Assembly (NCBI GenBank): GCA_900753295.1
Contig: CAADYQ010000119.1
Span: 1-23,514, forward strand
From: Clostridia bacterium
GTDB lineage: Bacteria; Bacillota; Clostridia; Oscillospirales; CAG-272
Reading direction: 5' to 3'
Length of the DNA stretch: 23,514 nt
The notes beneath the pieces were generated by a model. It was not told the DNA's origin, did no database searches, and saw nothing but the letters and a program-made list of their open reading frames with translations. The position numbers and the translations under genes were made by a program. Within the stretch, counting starts at the first letter, position 1; each line of letters begins with the position of its first letter. Below are positions 22,637 through 23,514 of the stretch, in pieces.

Positions 22637-23182
22637 TTATGTTCCTTTATATATTTCATCGCCGTATTTATCCAATTCAGCGTTTTCTTCGCAATAAAAA
22701 TCACATTCATAAAACAATGCTTTCTTTACCGCTTCTAAATTATCATAAACACTTGTCACGTCAAAGCTTTCCCAATCTCCGGTAGGATAATTATATTCCT
22801 GAACATTCAGTCTGAATGTGTCCCCTTGCCTCAAAATTAGTGCCCGCTCTGTGTTTTCAAAATCAAACCATACATAATCATAATCACCGGGCTTAATTCC
22901 TGAATATTTATCGGCTTCCCACTGAGCAACGATCTCCTTGTTTCGCTTCCTATTAATTTTAAAACACAAATGAGTAAACAGAAGCATTACGCCAATAATA
23001 ATTATCTCTTCAATTAAAAAGATAAAAAACAGACGCCAATCACGCTGTGAAAATTCAGAGAATGGCTTATCTCCTGTCCGGCTGTCCGTGCGACAAATAT
23101 TGCCGATCAACAAAATTAAACAAATAAAAGCCATGATCATATAGATCCAATATCGCTTAGGATATGGAAATCGCTTGTTCAT
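22637..23182 (-). CDS. Two-helix membrane protein, unknown function, AT-rich
   Basis: The 181-residue protein has two membrane helices (about 12-30 and 51-75) separated by a short loop, and a C-terminal soluble domain of about 100 residues. That domain contains YDYVWFDFENTERALILRQGD and SVYDNLEAVKKALFYECDFY. I do not recognise the family. The base composition is visibly more AT-rich than the opp and acetyltransferase genes, hinting at separate origin. The ATG is preceded by GGGGTGGGG and a good promoter (23202-23230). Its leader is short (about 13 nt). Confidence 0.75.
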   Translation of the reverse strand: MNKRFPYPKRYWIYMIMAFICLILLIGNICRTDSRTGDKPFSEFSQRDWRLFFIFLIEEIIIIGVMLLFTHLCFKINRKRNKEIVAQWEADKYSGIKPGDYDYVWFDFENTERALILRQGDTFRLNVQEYNYPTGDWESFDVTSVYDNLEAVKKALFYECDFYCEENAELDKYGDEIYKGT

Positions 23183-23514
23183 CTCATCCCCACCCCTTTT
23201 TATTGTATCATTAAGTCATCACTTTGTCAACTATTTCTATAAAAGCGCAGGGCCGAGTCTCTGATGTGGGTATTTCGCAGCCGTAAAAATAATTTTTTTC
23301 TTCCAAATATAAAAAGCCCTTTGAAATCAATAGTTTTTAGGTAGATGCAATTTAGTCTATCATATGGCTCCCCCGCAATTCGTCACGTTTACGGGACGAA
23401 TTGGCTGGACATTGAACGAACGCGAAACGCAGTGACACCCTGTATCAACCCATTTCGCCCGTGAACGGGCGAAATATCACTTTGCCTTGCGGTCGGAGCG
23501 ACCGCATTCCGCTC
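23183..23514. other. Right-end intergenic region with three hairpins, no gene
   Basis: Beyond the promoter there is no credible coding frame to the window end. The last 140 nt carry three hairpins: AATTCGTC/GACGAATT (23377-23384, 23395-23402), a 10-bp ATTTCGCCCG/CGGGCGAAAT stem with a TGAA loop (23452-23475), and TGCGGTC/GACCGCA (23488-23494, 23500-23506). They may form an interspersed repeat or a structured RNA that continues outside. Confidence 0.5.
23202..23230 (-). promoter_or_regulatory. Sigma-A promoter of the 22637 gene
   Basis: -35 TTGACA (23225-23230) and -10 TACAAT (23202-23207) are 17 bp apart on the minus strand. The predicted start point leaves a leader just long enough for the ribosome binding site. 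Confidence 0.85.

Overview
The window looks like part of a chromosome from an anaerobic, probably gut-associated, low-to-mid-GC Firmicute of the class Clostridia. Supporting signs are strong GGAGG-type ribosome binding sites, near-consensus sigma-A promoters (TTGACA-N17-TATAAT), a lipoprotein-anchored Opp binding protein, and families common in Clostridia (YoaP-like acetyltransferase, DUF3899, DUF2087 regulator, AraC/GyrI regulator). No rRNA, tRNA, CRISPR array, transposase or integrase was seen. Except for the truncated MFS transporter at the left edge, every gene is on the minus strand, so operons read from high to low coordinates. The taxonomic placement is inference.

Layout, left to right. 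(1) 2-658: C-terminal part of an MFS transporter on the plus strand, closed by a hairpin shared with the converging rsgA. (2) 751-5625: a putative seven-gene minus-strand operon, in transcription order tetR, a four-helix membrane protein, a GNAT acetyltransferase, a Vat/CatB-like hexapeptide acetyltransferase, a YoaP-like GNAT/thioredoxin-fold fusion, a CatA-like acetyltransferase and rsgA. A consensus promoter upstream of tetR has a TetR-type operator filling its 17-bp spacer and a second copy just downstream of the -10. (3) 5731-9122: five small minus-strand genes of unknown function behind one good promoter. Out-of-frame or past-the-stop orphan coding tails follow four of them, a layout that recalls arrays of immunity genes and displaced fragments at polymorphic-toxin loci. 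(4) 9406-19103: an oligopeptide ABC transporter operon, oppA-oppB-oppC-oppD-oppF plus a DUF3899 membrane gene, driven by a consensus promoter. (5) 19417-21382: a GNAT enzyme, an ArsR-DUF2087 regulator and an unknown protein in one operon, with a candidate operator over the -35. (6) 21477-23514: an AraC/GyrI regulator, an AT-rich two-helix membrane protein and a hairpin-rich right end.

The most unusual content is the enlarged Opp transporter. OppD has about 395 extra residues between its Q-loop and signature motif, OppF about 115 between Walker A and the Q-loop, OppC about 210 between TM1 and the conserved FGT-E-G-D motif, and OppA is about 860 residues. All nucleotide-binding motifs remain intact, so this looks like a working importer with coordinated extra domains. 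The second interesting unit is the TetR-controlled acetyltransferase/rsgA operon. Two of its enzymes resemble families that inactivate drugs acting at the 50S peptidyl-transferase centre, and its last gene encodes a 30S maturation GTPase.
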